This document shows, piece after piece, positions 11,531 to 21,853 of a stretch of DNA of 64,000 nucleotides (its first letter is position 1; every line of letters begins with the position of its first letter). Origin of the DNA: Phascolarctos cinereus (lineage: Eukaryota > Chordata > Mammalia > Diprotodontia > Phascolarctidae); NCBI RefSeq assembly GCF_002099425.1, contig NW_018344289.1, positions 310,001-374,000 on the forward strand, given 5' to 3'. A program made the translations under genes and the position numbers. Below the pieces are notes generated by a model, which saw nothing but the letters and a program-made list of their open reading frames with translations, had not been told where the DNA came from and made no database searches.

Positions 11531-11652
11531 CCCCAGCACACAAAGCCAGTGACCAAGATCTAGGCTCCTAACACAAGAAGCTTGGGTTAGTGCCTTCTGC
11601 TCCCCAGCAGGAGCGCTCAATCTCTTTAAAGGCCAAAGAATAAAGAAACACT

Positions 11653-12676
11653 ATGAGTAAAAAGAAACACCATAGATTCATATTATGAGAAGAGTGAAGA
11701 TCAAGACAGAAATTCTGAAGAGGACAACATTGTCAACAAACCTACATCTGCAACATCAAAAGGGACTATGAACTGGTCTGAAGTCCCAAAAGCCTTATTA
11801 GAATAGCTCAAGAAAGATTTTAAAAGTTAAATGAGAGATGTAAAAGAGTCCTTTAAAACTACAATTGGCAAATTGCCAAAAATGTGCACTGAAGAAAACA
11901 AGTCTGTAGAAAACACAATTGGCCAACTGGAACAAAAGTACACTGAAGAAAACGAAGCCCTCAGAAATGCAATTGGCCAATTGGAGAAGGAAGCAAAAAA
12001 AAAAACTAACAGAAGAAAACAATCTGTTAAAAATTAGAATTGGACAAATGGAAACTAATGTCTCTATGAGAGAGCAAGAATAAGTCAAACAGAAAAAAAA
12101 ATCGAAAAAATAGATGAAAATGTAAAATACCTCATTTGTAAAACAACTGACCTGGAAAATCTATCAAGTAGAGACAACTTAAAAATTATTTGACTACCTG
12201 AAAATTATGATGAAAAAAAGAGTCTGGACAATATCTTTGAGGAAGTCAAAAAAGGAAAACTGCCTTGAAGTCCTGGAACAAGAAGGTAAAATGACCATAG
12301 AAAGAATCCACTGCTCACTGCTTACCACCTGAAAGAGATCTCAAATTGAAAACGCCAAGAAATAAAATAGCTAAATTCCAAAATCACCAGATGAAAGAAA
12401 AAATACTGCAAGCAGCCAGAAAAATGTAATTTAAACATCATGGAACAACAGTCAGGATTACACAGGACCTTGCAGCTTCTACATTAAAAGATGGAAAGGT
12501 GTGGAACATGATATTCTGTAAGGCAAAGAAGCTTAGCCAAAGATCAACTATGCCATGAAATTTCAAGGTAGAAGATGGATATTCAATGAAACAGGGGACT
12601 TCCATACCTTCCTGATTAAAAGACCACAACTCAACAATAAATTTGATCTTCAAGTAAAGATTCAAAAGAGACATAA
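11653..12676 (+). pseudogene. L1-B ORF1, broken
   Basis: ATG 11653 is followed almost at once by a stop (atgagtaaaaag is kept in frame but the next section shifts). The coiled-coil segment 11831-12037 stays open (68 codons) and shows 18-residue units: ESFKTTIGKLPKMCTEEN, then KSVENTIGQLEQKYTEEN, then EALRNAIGQLEK. The RRM start is near 12178. The C-terminal domain is at 12420-12676, ending SKET-stop. Several stops and frameshifts. Confidence 0.78.
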
Positions 12677-13291
12677 AAAGGTAAATGGAACAGAAAGATA
12701 CAATATGTTGTTAATAAGGGCAAACTTTCTACATCCCTACAAGGGAAGATGACACTTGCAACTCTTGAGAACTGTATTGTTATTACACCATGTTAAAGGA
12801 ATATACATAAAGGGGGTGGATATAAATTGATTTGATAATATGATAAAAAAAATCTAATGAAGTGGGTTAAATGGATCCAAGTAAGTAGATTAGTCTGATC
12901 TAAGAAAATATATTGAGAAAGGAGGAGGCAGAGAAGCACAAATTACATTACAGGAAAAGACACAAAAACCTATTATAGCAGAGGGAAAGAAGGCAGGGGG
13001 AGTGAGCATTTTTTGAACCTTACTCTCATCAGATTTGGCTCAAGAAGGGAACAACATAATCAGTTAGGTATAGAAATCTAACTTGCCCTATAGGAAGTAG
13101 GAGGGAAAAAGGGTAAGAAAACGGAGGGGGGGATAAAAGGAAGGGAAGAACCAGTAAGGGTAAAGGGGAAGAAAAGGGAAAGGACTAATAGAAAGGAGGA
13201 GAGACTGAAGAAGGTGGTGGTCAAAAGCAAAATACTAGTGGTGGGGGAAGGAGAAAGGAGAAATAAAAGCATAAACGGGGAGGATGAAACA

Positions 13292-13840
13292 ATGGAGAAA
13301 AAGACCCAGATAGTAATCATAACTATCAATGTGAATGGGATGAACTCTTCTATAAAATGGAAACAGATAGCAGAATGGATTAAAAACCATAATCCTATAA
13401 TATGTTCTTTACAGGGAACACATTTGAAAAACAGTGACACATATAGGGTAAAGGTAAAAGGCTGGAGCAGAATATATTATGCTATGCTTCAGCTGAAGTA
13501 AAAAAAAAAAAAAGCAGGTGTAGCAATCCTGACAAAGCAAAAGCAAAAATAGATCTTATCAAAAAAGATAAGGAAGGAAACTACATCCTGCTAAAAGGCA
13601 CCATAGACAATGAAGTAATATCATTACTAAACATATATGCACCAAATGATGCATCCAAATTCTTAGAGGAGAATTCAGGGAGTTACAGGAAGAAATAGAC
13701 AGTAAAACTATACTAGTGTGGGACCTCTAACTCCCCCTCTGTGAACTAAATAAATCTAACCACAAAATAAACAAGAAAGAAGTTAAGGAGGTGTATAGAA
13801 TATTAGAAAAGTTAGGTATCACAGACTTCTGGAGAAAACA
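13292..13840 (+). pseudogene. L1-B ORF2 fragment (endonuclease domain only)
   Basis: It starts at ATG 13292 and reads MEKKTQIVIITINVNGMNSS. The usual LQETHL motif reads LQGTHL, so the catalytic Glu is lost. Frameshifts follow at the A-run near 13500. It ends at the 3' breakpoint at 13840, inside the endonuclease domain. Confidence 0.8.
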
Positions 13841-14450
13841 CAAAGAGATCTTACAAATGAAAAAATTACCCACATGTACAAAGATATTTACAGAAGCTCT
13901 TCTTGTTGTGGCAAAGAATTGGAAATTGAGTTGATGCCTATCGTGTAATGGAATACTATTGTCCTATAAGAAATGATTAGCAGGCTGACTTCAGAAAAAC
14001 CTGGAAAGACTTGTATGGACTGATGCTGAATGAAGTAAGCAGAACCAGGAGAACATTATGCAGCTACTTTATGCAATGACTAATTTTGATAGATGTACCA
14101 TTCTCAGCAATGCAAGGATGTAAGGCATTTCCAAAGGTCTCATTATGGAAAATGCTATCCACAGCCAAATAAAAAACTATGGAATTTGAATGTAGATCAA
14201 GATATAATATTTGCCATTTTTTTCTTCTGTTTTGTTTTGTTTGCCCTTTTTAATGGTTCTTCCTATTGCTTCTAATTCTTCCTTACAACATCACTAATGT
14301 GAAAATATGTTTAATAGGAATGTATATGTGTAGCCTATATCAGATTGCATGCTGTCTTGGGGAGAGAGGTGGCAAAGAAGGGGGAGAAAAATGTTAACCT
14401 CAAAGCTCATGGAAGTGACTATTGATAACTCAAAATAAATAAATAAGAAA

Positions 14451-15234
14451 GAAGAACTGGCCAGTTGTATGATGTAGATGGAAGCTGGAGGTTCTCTTTA
14501 ATTCTCTCCCTTTCTTTTTTTCATTTTTGCCAAAATAGTCCCATTTCCTTTTACCTTTTTTCACTGGTCCTATTTTAATACTTTAATCACCTTTTTTATT
14601 CTCTCTACCCTTCTCAGTTTGCTCATATCCTTTCAAAAATGTAGTCTTTAGGAGTATCATAAAATATTATTTTAAGGGAATGATTAATATGGATTAGAGA
14701 TATTTCAAAATATTGAAAAGAGGAAAGTGTATTTTGTTTAACAATCATCTGAACTTATGTAATGTTAAATACATGCTGGATATATCAGGACGTGTTTTTT
14801 GTTTGTTGTTTAATTTTTATATTCCTCCGTGACAACAAACTACTGAAGTTCAACTAAGACACTTTAGTACAGAAGTTCTAAACCAAGGATACACCAATTT
14901 TACTTTATGTAAAGTTTCTGTCTATATATGTATGCATTTTTTCTATTATTACTGTTATTATTATTATTAAGTCAAAACAGTGCTCTGAAAAGGTATCTAT
15001 AAATTTCCCTGGATTGTAAAGAGTTCCATGACATAAAGAGTTAAGAATCTGAGCTTTAAGTTTTTCATTATGTCCTTTTCCCTACACTTTTCTTATTCAT
15101 TCTTCTTTTGTATTGTTTGAGTTTTGTTCCCAAGGATGAATGCTTAGTGTGTGTCCTTGTTGGATTCCATTCTTCTATTCCCTGGTATACAGGGTCTGTC
15201 TAATTTTATTTTTGTCTTCCATAGTATTAGCAAC
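14451..15234. other. Unassigned AT-rich sequence
   Basis: Follows the A-rich tail of L1-A. No coding signature and no repeat I can name; a short run of TTA/ATT triplets occurs near 14950. Confidence 0.35.
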
Positions 15235-15849
15235 CTGACTTAATTTACTATTATTTATAAATTGAATTGGCATACTCTCAATTTCTTTGTTGAAATCATC
15301 AATAAAAATATTGAAAAGAACAAGTCCCAGTCCTGATATTCATGTGACACCATTCAATTTCTCTCCCCAGGATGATGCAAAGTCACTGATAATTACTCCT
15401 GGGATTTAGCCTTCAAATGCTTCATTTATCCACTTAACTGTGAGGCCTCAGAGCTGTCAGGAAAGCAAAAGGAAATACAAGGTCTTGAATGGCATCAAAG
15501 ATAGAAGCAGCAGGTGCTGAATCAAGGCAATAATAGTTGGAATCTATGTGCTAGGTGCAGGTCAGAAATATAAGAATCAGGGTGAAGTTCTTTTTTGTGG
15601 TACTTGATATGACTAGTAATCTGGATTGTCACAGTGTGCTAGGACTTAATGAAGGAAGCTTTGCTTAATTTTAAATGTATGGACAAGGTTATTCCAGAAG
15701 ACAGGTATGGACCATGAATTTACTATAATTGGATGGCAAGTAAGATCTAAAAGCAAAGGCCTAGCTTCCAGCAAGTTTCAACTCAAATGTGATATTATGT
15801 TTCTGTGTCCTATAACCAAAAAATATTTTGTGTATGCTTTGTCTTTAAT

Positions 15850-16225
15850 AACAATAACAGTGATAATAACAATAGCTAGCTTTTATATAATAATTGATGG
15901 TTTGCAAAGGACTTTAAAAATATTGTTTAACTTGATGGGTTTTTTTTTTTTTTGCTAGGCAAGGAGGTTAAGTGAGTTGCCCAGGGTCACACAGCTAGGA
16001 AGTGTTATGTGTCTGAGGCCAGATGTGAACTTAGTTTCTCCCGAATTAGGGGCAGATGCTCTATCCACTGTGACACTTATCCTGGGAGTTAGGTCCTTTT
16101 ATTATATGCATTTTAGAGACGAGAAGGAGAGAGTTAAAGTGATTTGCCCAATGTCACAGAGCCAGTAAGTACCTGAAGGTGGATTTGATCTCTTACCTTC
16201 CCGACTCCAAGGAAAGCCTTCAATT
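15850..16225 (-). repeat. MIR-like element split by a SINE
   Basis: 15850-15940 (aataacaatagctagctttt, ggtttgcaaaggactttaaa) and 16073-16225 (cattttagagacgagaagga, then gatttgcccaatgtcacaga) are the two halves of a MIR-type core-SINE in reverse orientation. A marsupial SINE lies between them. Confidence 0.65.
15941..16072 (-). mobile_element. Marsupial tRNA-derived SINE, reverse
   Basis: A T-run (the reverse of the A tail) leads into gctaggcaaggaggttaagt, ttgcccagggtcacacagct and gctctatccactgtg. This is the reverse complement of the SINE family seen at 5124. Some internal bases are lost. No clear duplication flanks it. Confidence 0.8.
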
Positions 16226-16264
16226 CACCTACTCTTTATTCTTTTAAATATATGTACTTATATT

Positions 16265-16385
16265 GCCAGCCCACTCCCCTGCATGAAAAATCCTTAAGGG
16301 CAAGAACTATTTATTTTTGCATCCCTAGTCCTATGTTAATTGACACTTAGGCACTTGACAGATGTTTGGATTGAATTGAGTTGAA
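16265..16385 (+). repeat. L2-like 3' end relic
   Basis: The pattern 'aaggg caagaactattt ... gcatccctag ... cttaggcacttgacagatg' follows the L2 3'UTR plan (a 'gagggcaggga' stretch, then 'cctagcacagtgcctgg', then 'aataaatg'), although it is diverged. Confidence 0.45.
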
Positions 16386-17100
16386 TTGAAGGAAGTCAAG
16401 TATATACTTGACACTAAGATCAAGAGCATGGTTCATTGGTTAGACTTTCAGTGAAAAGTCAGACTTCTTGTATCAAGGTAGATCCCATCTGTGATTTCTT
16501 TTGTCTGTTGTACCTGCCATTTTTTCACAGAAGGAAAGTAAATCAATTCATCATGAATTGTTCTTCCAAAAACCAGGCTTGTTGTTTTATAATAATTTAT
16601 CTTCTTCAAGGCAATAGCAAATTGAATGTTCAATGATTTCTTTTAGTATCACCCCAGTTTATTTCTTATAAACTGACCTATGTATAACAAGGCTATTTTA
16701 TTTGTTCCTATTTTTTTAAGGATGGGCAAAACGTTTACCCTTTTAAAATTCTCAGGGATCTCTACTGTCTAGTTATTTCTCCCATGTTATATAGCAAGTA
16801 ATTCTGAAATGAAAGCTGGTATTTCCTTAATAATCTTAAGGAGGTGTGCAATAAGATCCTACTGACTGCAGTACGTCCATTTCCTACACAGTCTTTAAGA
16901 CATATGTTTTCCCCTGTTGTTGCTGGGATTACTTCTATTGCTTCACAATAATGGATTGAAATAGTTAACAGTTAATCTCTGTCCTCTGAAGCCTTATCCT
17001 TTTTTTTCATTGTCTTCTGGTAGCAGATTTTTCTTACTATCAGGGACATACAGAGTTTTTTAATCCACATCTTTTATCTTCATTGTTTTAAAATGTATTT

Positions 17101-17971
17101 TAGTAGTTAAATCTCCTTCCTTGTTTGACTTTTTTTTAATCCTTGACCTTAAAAAAGCCATTATGCATTTTAACTCTCATTTTTTAGTTTTTGTTTCTTT
17201 CCCTTTCAGTCCTAAGTCTTATATAATATCTTCCACACTTGTCTTCAGTGACCACTAAGTTCCACTTTAAATTCATTATTTGTATTCATGTTCCAGCAAA
17301 TGACTCAAATTTATCTCAGCATTCTGCTTGCATCTTCCAATTCTCACTCCTAGAAGATAAAATGATAAACTGACACTGTTCATTCTGACTATGGATTTGT
17401 TACTCAAAGAACCCAAAGCCCAAACCCATCTCTAGTACCCATAATTTAAATAATTTTATGTGACGTTCACATAGAGGCCATTCATTTTCCATGCTGTTAG
17501 ATTTTCTCCTAAAGGTTTTTCTCTAGTCTTTTGTCATATCATCTGGAAACTCTACTGTACAACTAATTTAGACAAATTTTAGTGAGATTAAGCAAACTCC
17601 TTCTTTTGTATTTTTATACTGCAAAAAATTGATAATTCCCATCTCCTTCCATAAGGGAAAATGTTCTTCCCACACACAATCTCTCCAGCTGAGTTGAGAC
17701 ACATATCTTTCCAGTTCAGTGTCAAACTCCCATTAAACTCTGTGCCAGCTGAACAGCTCCTCAAATTTGTCCATAATTTCCACCACTAGTTTGCTGACTG
17801 ATGTTGAGATGTTGCCACTAAATGTGTTCTCACTTCCAATGCCTAGGGCTAAAATTTCAACATGAATACCAAATACTTAAAAAACAAGAAATATTCAAAC
17901 CTTGCTGAGATATTGTCTTTCTTAAATATTTCACACTTTGTTATTACATGTTATTTTAGCCTGGCCTAGTA
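17101..17971. other. Unassigned; possible extension of the L3-like fossil
   Basis: The text up to about 17580 could be a further, weaker part of the reverse L3/CR1 fossil. The rest has no recognisable content. Confidence 0.3.
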
Positions 17972-17988
17972 GAGGAAAGAAAGAAGGA

Positions 17989-18064
<76 letters not shown>

Positions 18065-18092
18065 AGAAAGAAGAAAGAAAGAAGGAAAGAAG
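17972..18092 (+). repeat. (GAAA)n polypurine tract
   Basis: About 120 bp of almost pure GAAA repeats, breaking into GAA-type variants at the right end. All-purine on the + strand and with mirror symmetry, so it could form triplex (H-DNA) structure. It creates a Lys/Glu/Arg open frame with no biological meaning. Confidence 0.95.
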
Positions 18093-18469
18093 AAATCTTT
18101 ATACAGGATTTAAAGTGATAAGATAAAAATCAGGGAAAATGGGAAAATAAGTGTTTGTAGTTTTTACAAAACAACAACAATTCATGTGCCTAATCTAAAA
18201 TACTGAAAGCATGGTTCATACTTTTTTTTTCATTTTTTTCAAATAAGCAAAATACTCTTCACTTTAATGTTGATACAGATTAACCTTAAAGTTAGTTACA
18301 TTTTTAATATACTGTTATCTAATTTACCAGTTCTAGATCTTCATTACCTTTTATGTTTGTATCATTATTCAGAGAGAGATTCTAACTGCTTCTGAATCAC
18401 TGCCTTCTCAAGGTACAGGGGCTTTTTTAGTTCAATGAAAGTATGAGATATCATTCAGGGTGACCCAAG
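18093..18469. other. Unassigned sequence
   Basis: AT-rich, with no coding signature or recognisable repeat. Confidence 0.3.
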
Positions 18470-18640
18470 ACAGACATGTTATAGTGAAGAGTCCTGACAA
18501 AAGGTGACCCACTGGAGAAGACAATGGCAAACCACTCTACTATTTTTGCCAAGAAAACCCTATGGATAACATTGGTGTTCTATGATCCATGGGGTCATGA
18601 AAAGTCAGGCAAGACTGAACATTCTTACTATCACTGCTCT
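18470..18640 (+). repeat. RTE/BovB-type 3' end fragment
   Basis: Contains ccactggagaagacaatggc, caaaccactctactattttt, gccaagaaaaccctatgg, and then a 'ccatggggtcatgaaaagtc' stretch passing into gactgaac. This is the characteristic 3' end of RTE/BovB LINEs and the SINEs that borrow it. The orientation is opposite to that of the RT fossil at 20975-22545. Confidence 0.7.
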
Positions 18641-18664
18641 GTTTTTGTCTGTCATTATCATTCA

Positions 18665-19290
18665 CTTAAATTAATTCATTAGACTTCTAACTGGTCTCTG
18701 CCTTAAATTTCTTTCTCTTCAAAATTCCTACTTTCCACTGATGCCAGAGTGATCACTTATGGGTAAAATGATCATGTCACTCCTGCCACTGGAAATTTTT
18801 AATGTTTTCTTATTGCAAACTAGGCAAAGTCCAATTTTTTTTTTTGTTTTCTGGAATTCATGGCCCTCTGTCTTATGGCTCCAGTCTCCTTTTGCAGCCA
18901 TATGTTACTCTACACCCTTTCATGCAATCTCTGTTCCCTGGTAATCTTGACTTTCTGGCATTGCATATTTTAATACCTCAATATTTTGCTTCACCTAGGT
19001 TTATGAAATTAGAATATTTTCTACATCTATCACCTTCTGATTAAATTAACCATTCTTTAAAAAAACAGTTAAAATACCACTTCTATCAAGAAGACTTCTC
19101 AGGGTCTTTCCCCAATGCCCCCCCCATTTTTTTTTCTAACTGGGAATCTCTTGTGATGCTCTCTCCCCTCCCTACTCTAGTAAATTGTCAGTTACTTGAG
19201 GGCAGAGAATATTTCTCATTTATATTTTCATTTCCCCTACTGCCTAGTATGGTCTTGTACTTGCATGGTTTTTTATTAAGTGAGGGAAAC
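18665..19290 (+). repeat. L2-like 3' region relic
   Basis: Includes a 'gccagagtgatcacttatgg' stretch, gatcatgtcactcctgccac, aagacttctcagggtctttc and then ttgagggcagagaatatttc. This order follows the 3' region of the ancient L2-type mammalian repeat. The assignment is from memory of the family, and the divergence is high. Confidence 0.45.
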
Positions 19291-19459
19291 AATAAGATTC
19301 AATTGCTAGAATCATGCAGTCATCAATTAAATCCAGTGATGCTTATGTTCCTAACTTTTCAAAGAGGATCCATGCCATCATTTGTGTGTGATTTGAAGAT
19401 AAACAAAGTTACACAAAGTCATTAATCTCATTCTCTTCTTTTAGATTCTCTTCTTAAAG

Positions 19460-19810
19460 ACCAATGGCAAGCCAAAAGTCAGGATAAGTGGAGTTGACCT
19501 GGCATGCAATGGATGATTTTCACATCTTCAATGTGTGACCAAGCTCTAAGCACTCCAAAGTGCCTGTTTCAACCACTTTCATTGACATTGGAACAAATTG
19601 TTCTCATCTACCAGGGGCATCTTCACATGCTTGGGATAGAGATCCCCCTAAATCACCAATGGGTTTGAAGCCTTTTGGTTTAGCAGGGTGTGGCAGCTGC
19701 ATATGCTACAGCTTCTTGGAGTGACAGGTGAGAGGTGGGTGAAGGTGCATGCCAAAGGGGGATAAGCAGACCTGAAAAAGGCTCAGCAAACCCTCACACC
19801 AGAAGTAGTC
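19460..19810 (+). repeat. Possible old interspersed repeat, unclassified
   Basis: The text contains moderately GC-rich phrases (accaatggcaagccaaaagt, ggcatgcaatggatgatttt, ccagaagtagtccttcc) that look like a decayed repeat rather than unique sequence. I cannot name the family. It has no long open frame. Confidence 0.3.
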
Positions 19811-20529
19811 CTTCCTAAACACCCCATATACAGATAGCTAAATAGAAAGGTGGAGATATGTACCTATAGATAGAGACATAGCTATGCATTTCTATATATG
19901 GGAACATACAGACATTTACAAGTGATTTTCTACAATAGACTATATATAACTGATCATATAATTGATGATACTAAAGAAAAATTTAACTTGGTCCTTTAAA
20001 AGTTCTCCTGAAAAACAAACAAAAACTTTTCCTTCATTGTTTTTAAAAAAGATTCCTTTAAAAAAATCAACCACAGAGATGACTTTAACAACATTAAGCA
20101 AAAATGTGTGTGTATGTATAACAGTCTAAACTCTTACCTCATATTTCCATATGTGCAATATTAGTTCAGAAATGGAAGATTTGTTAGCGCTGCCAAAGAG
20201 TCTTTCTGACCTACATGTATTTCCCTTAGAACGTAGCAAAGTGCTTTTTATATAGTAAGTGCTTAACTTAAACTTTTAATATTACTTATTTTTCAGGGTT
20301 ATTATGAGGACATATGTGTATAATCATTTTATTGTGGTAAACTATTCTCATCCTTTTTATAATTGCTGCTTTAACAATGAATTTAAGGATAGGTGGGATA
20401 TTAAGGTGGTGGAATGGAATATACATACACACATGCATATACATATGCTTATACATATATACATTATATACATGTGTGGAAAACACACAAAAAACACTAT
20501 TCTATGGTGAACTCACACAAAGTAAGCAT

Positions 20530-20930
20530 TCACATGGTGGTCAGAAGAAGTGATGCAAAGACACTCTCAAGGTCTCTCTTAAGAACTTTGGAATTGGGGC
20601 AGCTGGGAAACAGTGGATGGAACACTGGCCCTGGAGTCAAGAGGATCTGAGTTCAAATGTGGCCTCAGATACATAACATTCACTAGCTGGTGTGACTCTG
20701 GGCAAGTCATTTAACCCCAATTGCTTCACATAAAAAAAATTAAAAAATTGGAATTGATTATGTGACATGGGAGAGACACTGGCACAGGACCACTCAGCAT
20801 GCTATGCACATATCAGTGAAGGTGCTGATCAGCACAGTCAGACACATTGAAACCTGACTCTATCATAGTGATGTAATTTTGGTCTTTCAAGAATAAAGGA
20901 CAACAACCAAACCAACCAACCAACTAACCA
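20530..20930 (+). repeat. LINE 3' tail with ggacaacaac end, split by a SINE
   Basis: The unit 20530-20587 plus 20757-20930 ends ttggtctttcaagaataaag then gacaacaacc, followed by an ACC/AACC run (to about 20935). The same terminal text in reverse is at 24775-24960, so the two are copies of one family. The phrase gtgctgatcagcacagtcag recalls the C2H2 finger-like end of a non-LTR element ORF, but it is too short to classify. Confidence 0.45.
20588..20756 (+). mobile_element. Marsupial tRNA-derived SINE with target-site duplication
   Basis: The SINE begins at 20596 (ggggcagctgggaaacagtg) and ends in an A-rich tail. Flanks ttggaattg (20588-20596 and 20748-20756) are the duplication. The B box reads gttcaaatg (20651-20659), one base off consensus, and the A box region has lost bases, so it is unlikely to be transcribed. 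Confidence 0.87.
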
Positions 20931-20974
20931 ACCAACATAGAAATATACACTGCTATATCATATATAATTTCTAT

Positions 20975-21812
20975 TGTTCATTCAGCTATGTTTAACTCTT
21001 CATGACCCCACTGACCATAGAACACCAGACCCTTCCATTCTTTACTATTTCCCAAAGTCTATTGAAGCTCATGTTCATTGATTCCATGACTCTATCTATC
21101 TTATATTGTCCTTTTTGCCTTCAGTCTTTCCAAAATCAGGTGTTTTCCAATGAGTCACGTCATATTATCACGTGTCCAAAGCATGTAAATTTCAGCTTTA
21201 ACATTTGTACTTCCAATGAGCAATTTGAATTAATTTCTTTAAGTGTTGACTATTATGACCTCCTTGCTTTCCAAGGGACTCTCAAAAGTAATTTCCAGCA
21301 CCATAGTTAAAAGCTCAGCTTTCCTTATAGTCCAACTCTTGTAACTATACATTGCTACTGGAAAAAGCAAAACTTTGCTTATATGGATGGACCTTTCTTG
21401 ATAAGGTGGTGCCTCTGCTTTTTAGTATGTTGTCCAGATATTCTATAGATTTCCTTCCAAGAAGCAAGTGTCTTCTAATTTTATGACTTCAGTCACTGCA
21501 GTTAATCTTTGAGCCCAAGATTTCAAAATCTGACACTGTTTCCATTTATTTTCCCTCTATTTGTCAGGAAATTATAGAACCATTTGCCATGATTTTTTTT
21601 GCAATCCAGCTTAAAAGCTCTCCTCTTTTACCTCTTCAAGAGGCTTCTTAATTTTTTATTTTCTGCCGTCTGAGTGGTATCATTTGCATATCTGAGATGT
21701 CCAGTGTTTCTCTCATCAGCTTTAATTTTGGCTTTTGATTTATCCAGCCTAGAATTTCTCATGATGTACTCAGATCTATACATACACACACAGAAACACA
21801 CAGACACACTGA

Positions 21813-21853
<41 letters not shown>

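Larger units (their letters stand above)
10769..13840 (+). mobile_element. L1-B: 5'-complete, 3'-truncated LINE-1 inserted in L1-A
   Basis: The 5' end (cttcaggaagccaagatggt) matches the start of L1-I at 61433. The order is 5'UTR with a partial tandem duplication (10776-11652), ORF1 (11653-12676), spacer, and the first about 550 bp of ORF2 (13292-13840). It stops abruptly at tctggagaaaac, with no RT, 3'UTR or poly(A). Flanks caaagagaccttata (10754-10768) and caaagagatcttaca (13841-13855) match at 13 of 15 bases and look like a target-site duplication, with L1-A resuming exactly. Ordinary L1 insertions lose the 5' end, so losing the 3' end instead is unusual. Confidence 0.82.
4276..14078 (+). 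pseudogene. L1-A ORF2 (endonuclease/reverse transcriptase), broken and interrupted
   Basis: ORF2p nicks target DNA and reverse-transcribes the L1 RNA. The start ATG is lost (acagg where other copies read atgga). The endonuclease begins with the IITVNVNGMN-type motif near 4300, with LQET at about 4395-4407. RT motifs follow the half-L1: IIPIDAEKTF (9001), GMKQGCPLSP (9184-9213) and FADD (codons for CRDDM-type text after a frameshift, near 9310). The zinc-knuckle CX3CX7HX4C (CWRRCG...HCWWSC) is at 10600-10650. A TAG at 10668 replaces the Trp codon TGG seen in L1-C. The C-terminal part resumes after L1-B (13841-14078). Several frameshifts and stops. Confidence 0.85.
2224..14450 (+). mobile_element. 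L1-A: LINE-1 split by three insertions
   Basis: The parts in order are a partial 5'UTR (2224-2384), ORF1 (2385-3610), an inter-ORF spacer (3611-4275), ORF2 and a 3'UTR ending in caaaataaataaataag near 14450. The 5' end is truncated: sequence matching the 5'UTR of L1-B (about 11484 on) begins at 2224. It is interrupted by a SINE (5124-5278), a half-L1 (5761-8525) and another L1 (10769-13840); removing these joins its ORF2 text smoothly each time. It is the oldest layer of this nest. L1s move by target-primed reverse transcription using their own ORF2p; this copy is dead. No duplication flanking the whole element was found. Confidence 0.9.
15235..17100 (-). mobile_element. L3/CR1-clade LINE fossil, interrupted
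   Basis: The + strand shows reverse-complement text typical of CR1/L3 RT: 15280-15450 (aaaatattgaaaagaacaag, then cccagtcctgatattc, a 'tccacttaactgt' stretch) and 16420-16870 (aaccaggcttgttg, gatttcttttagtatc, then aaggatgggcaaaacgttta and ctcagggatctctact). The two parts are separated by about 950 bp of younger material, including a MIR-like element and a SINE. It is highly diverged, consistent with an ancient amniote family. The left and right limits are soft; it may run on to about 17580. Confidence 0.55.

Noticed and set aside
17938-18126. Lys/Glu-rich open frame of about 62 codons
   Set aside because: It is only the translation of the GAAA microsatellite.
19153-19425. 90-codon frame as a possible gene
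   Set aside because: It lies within L2-like repeat text, starts in it and has no protein signature.
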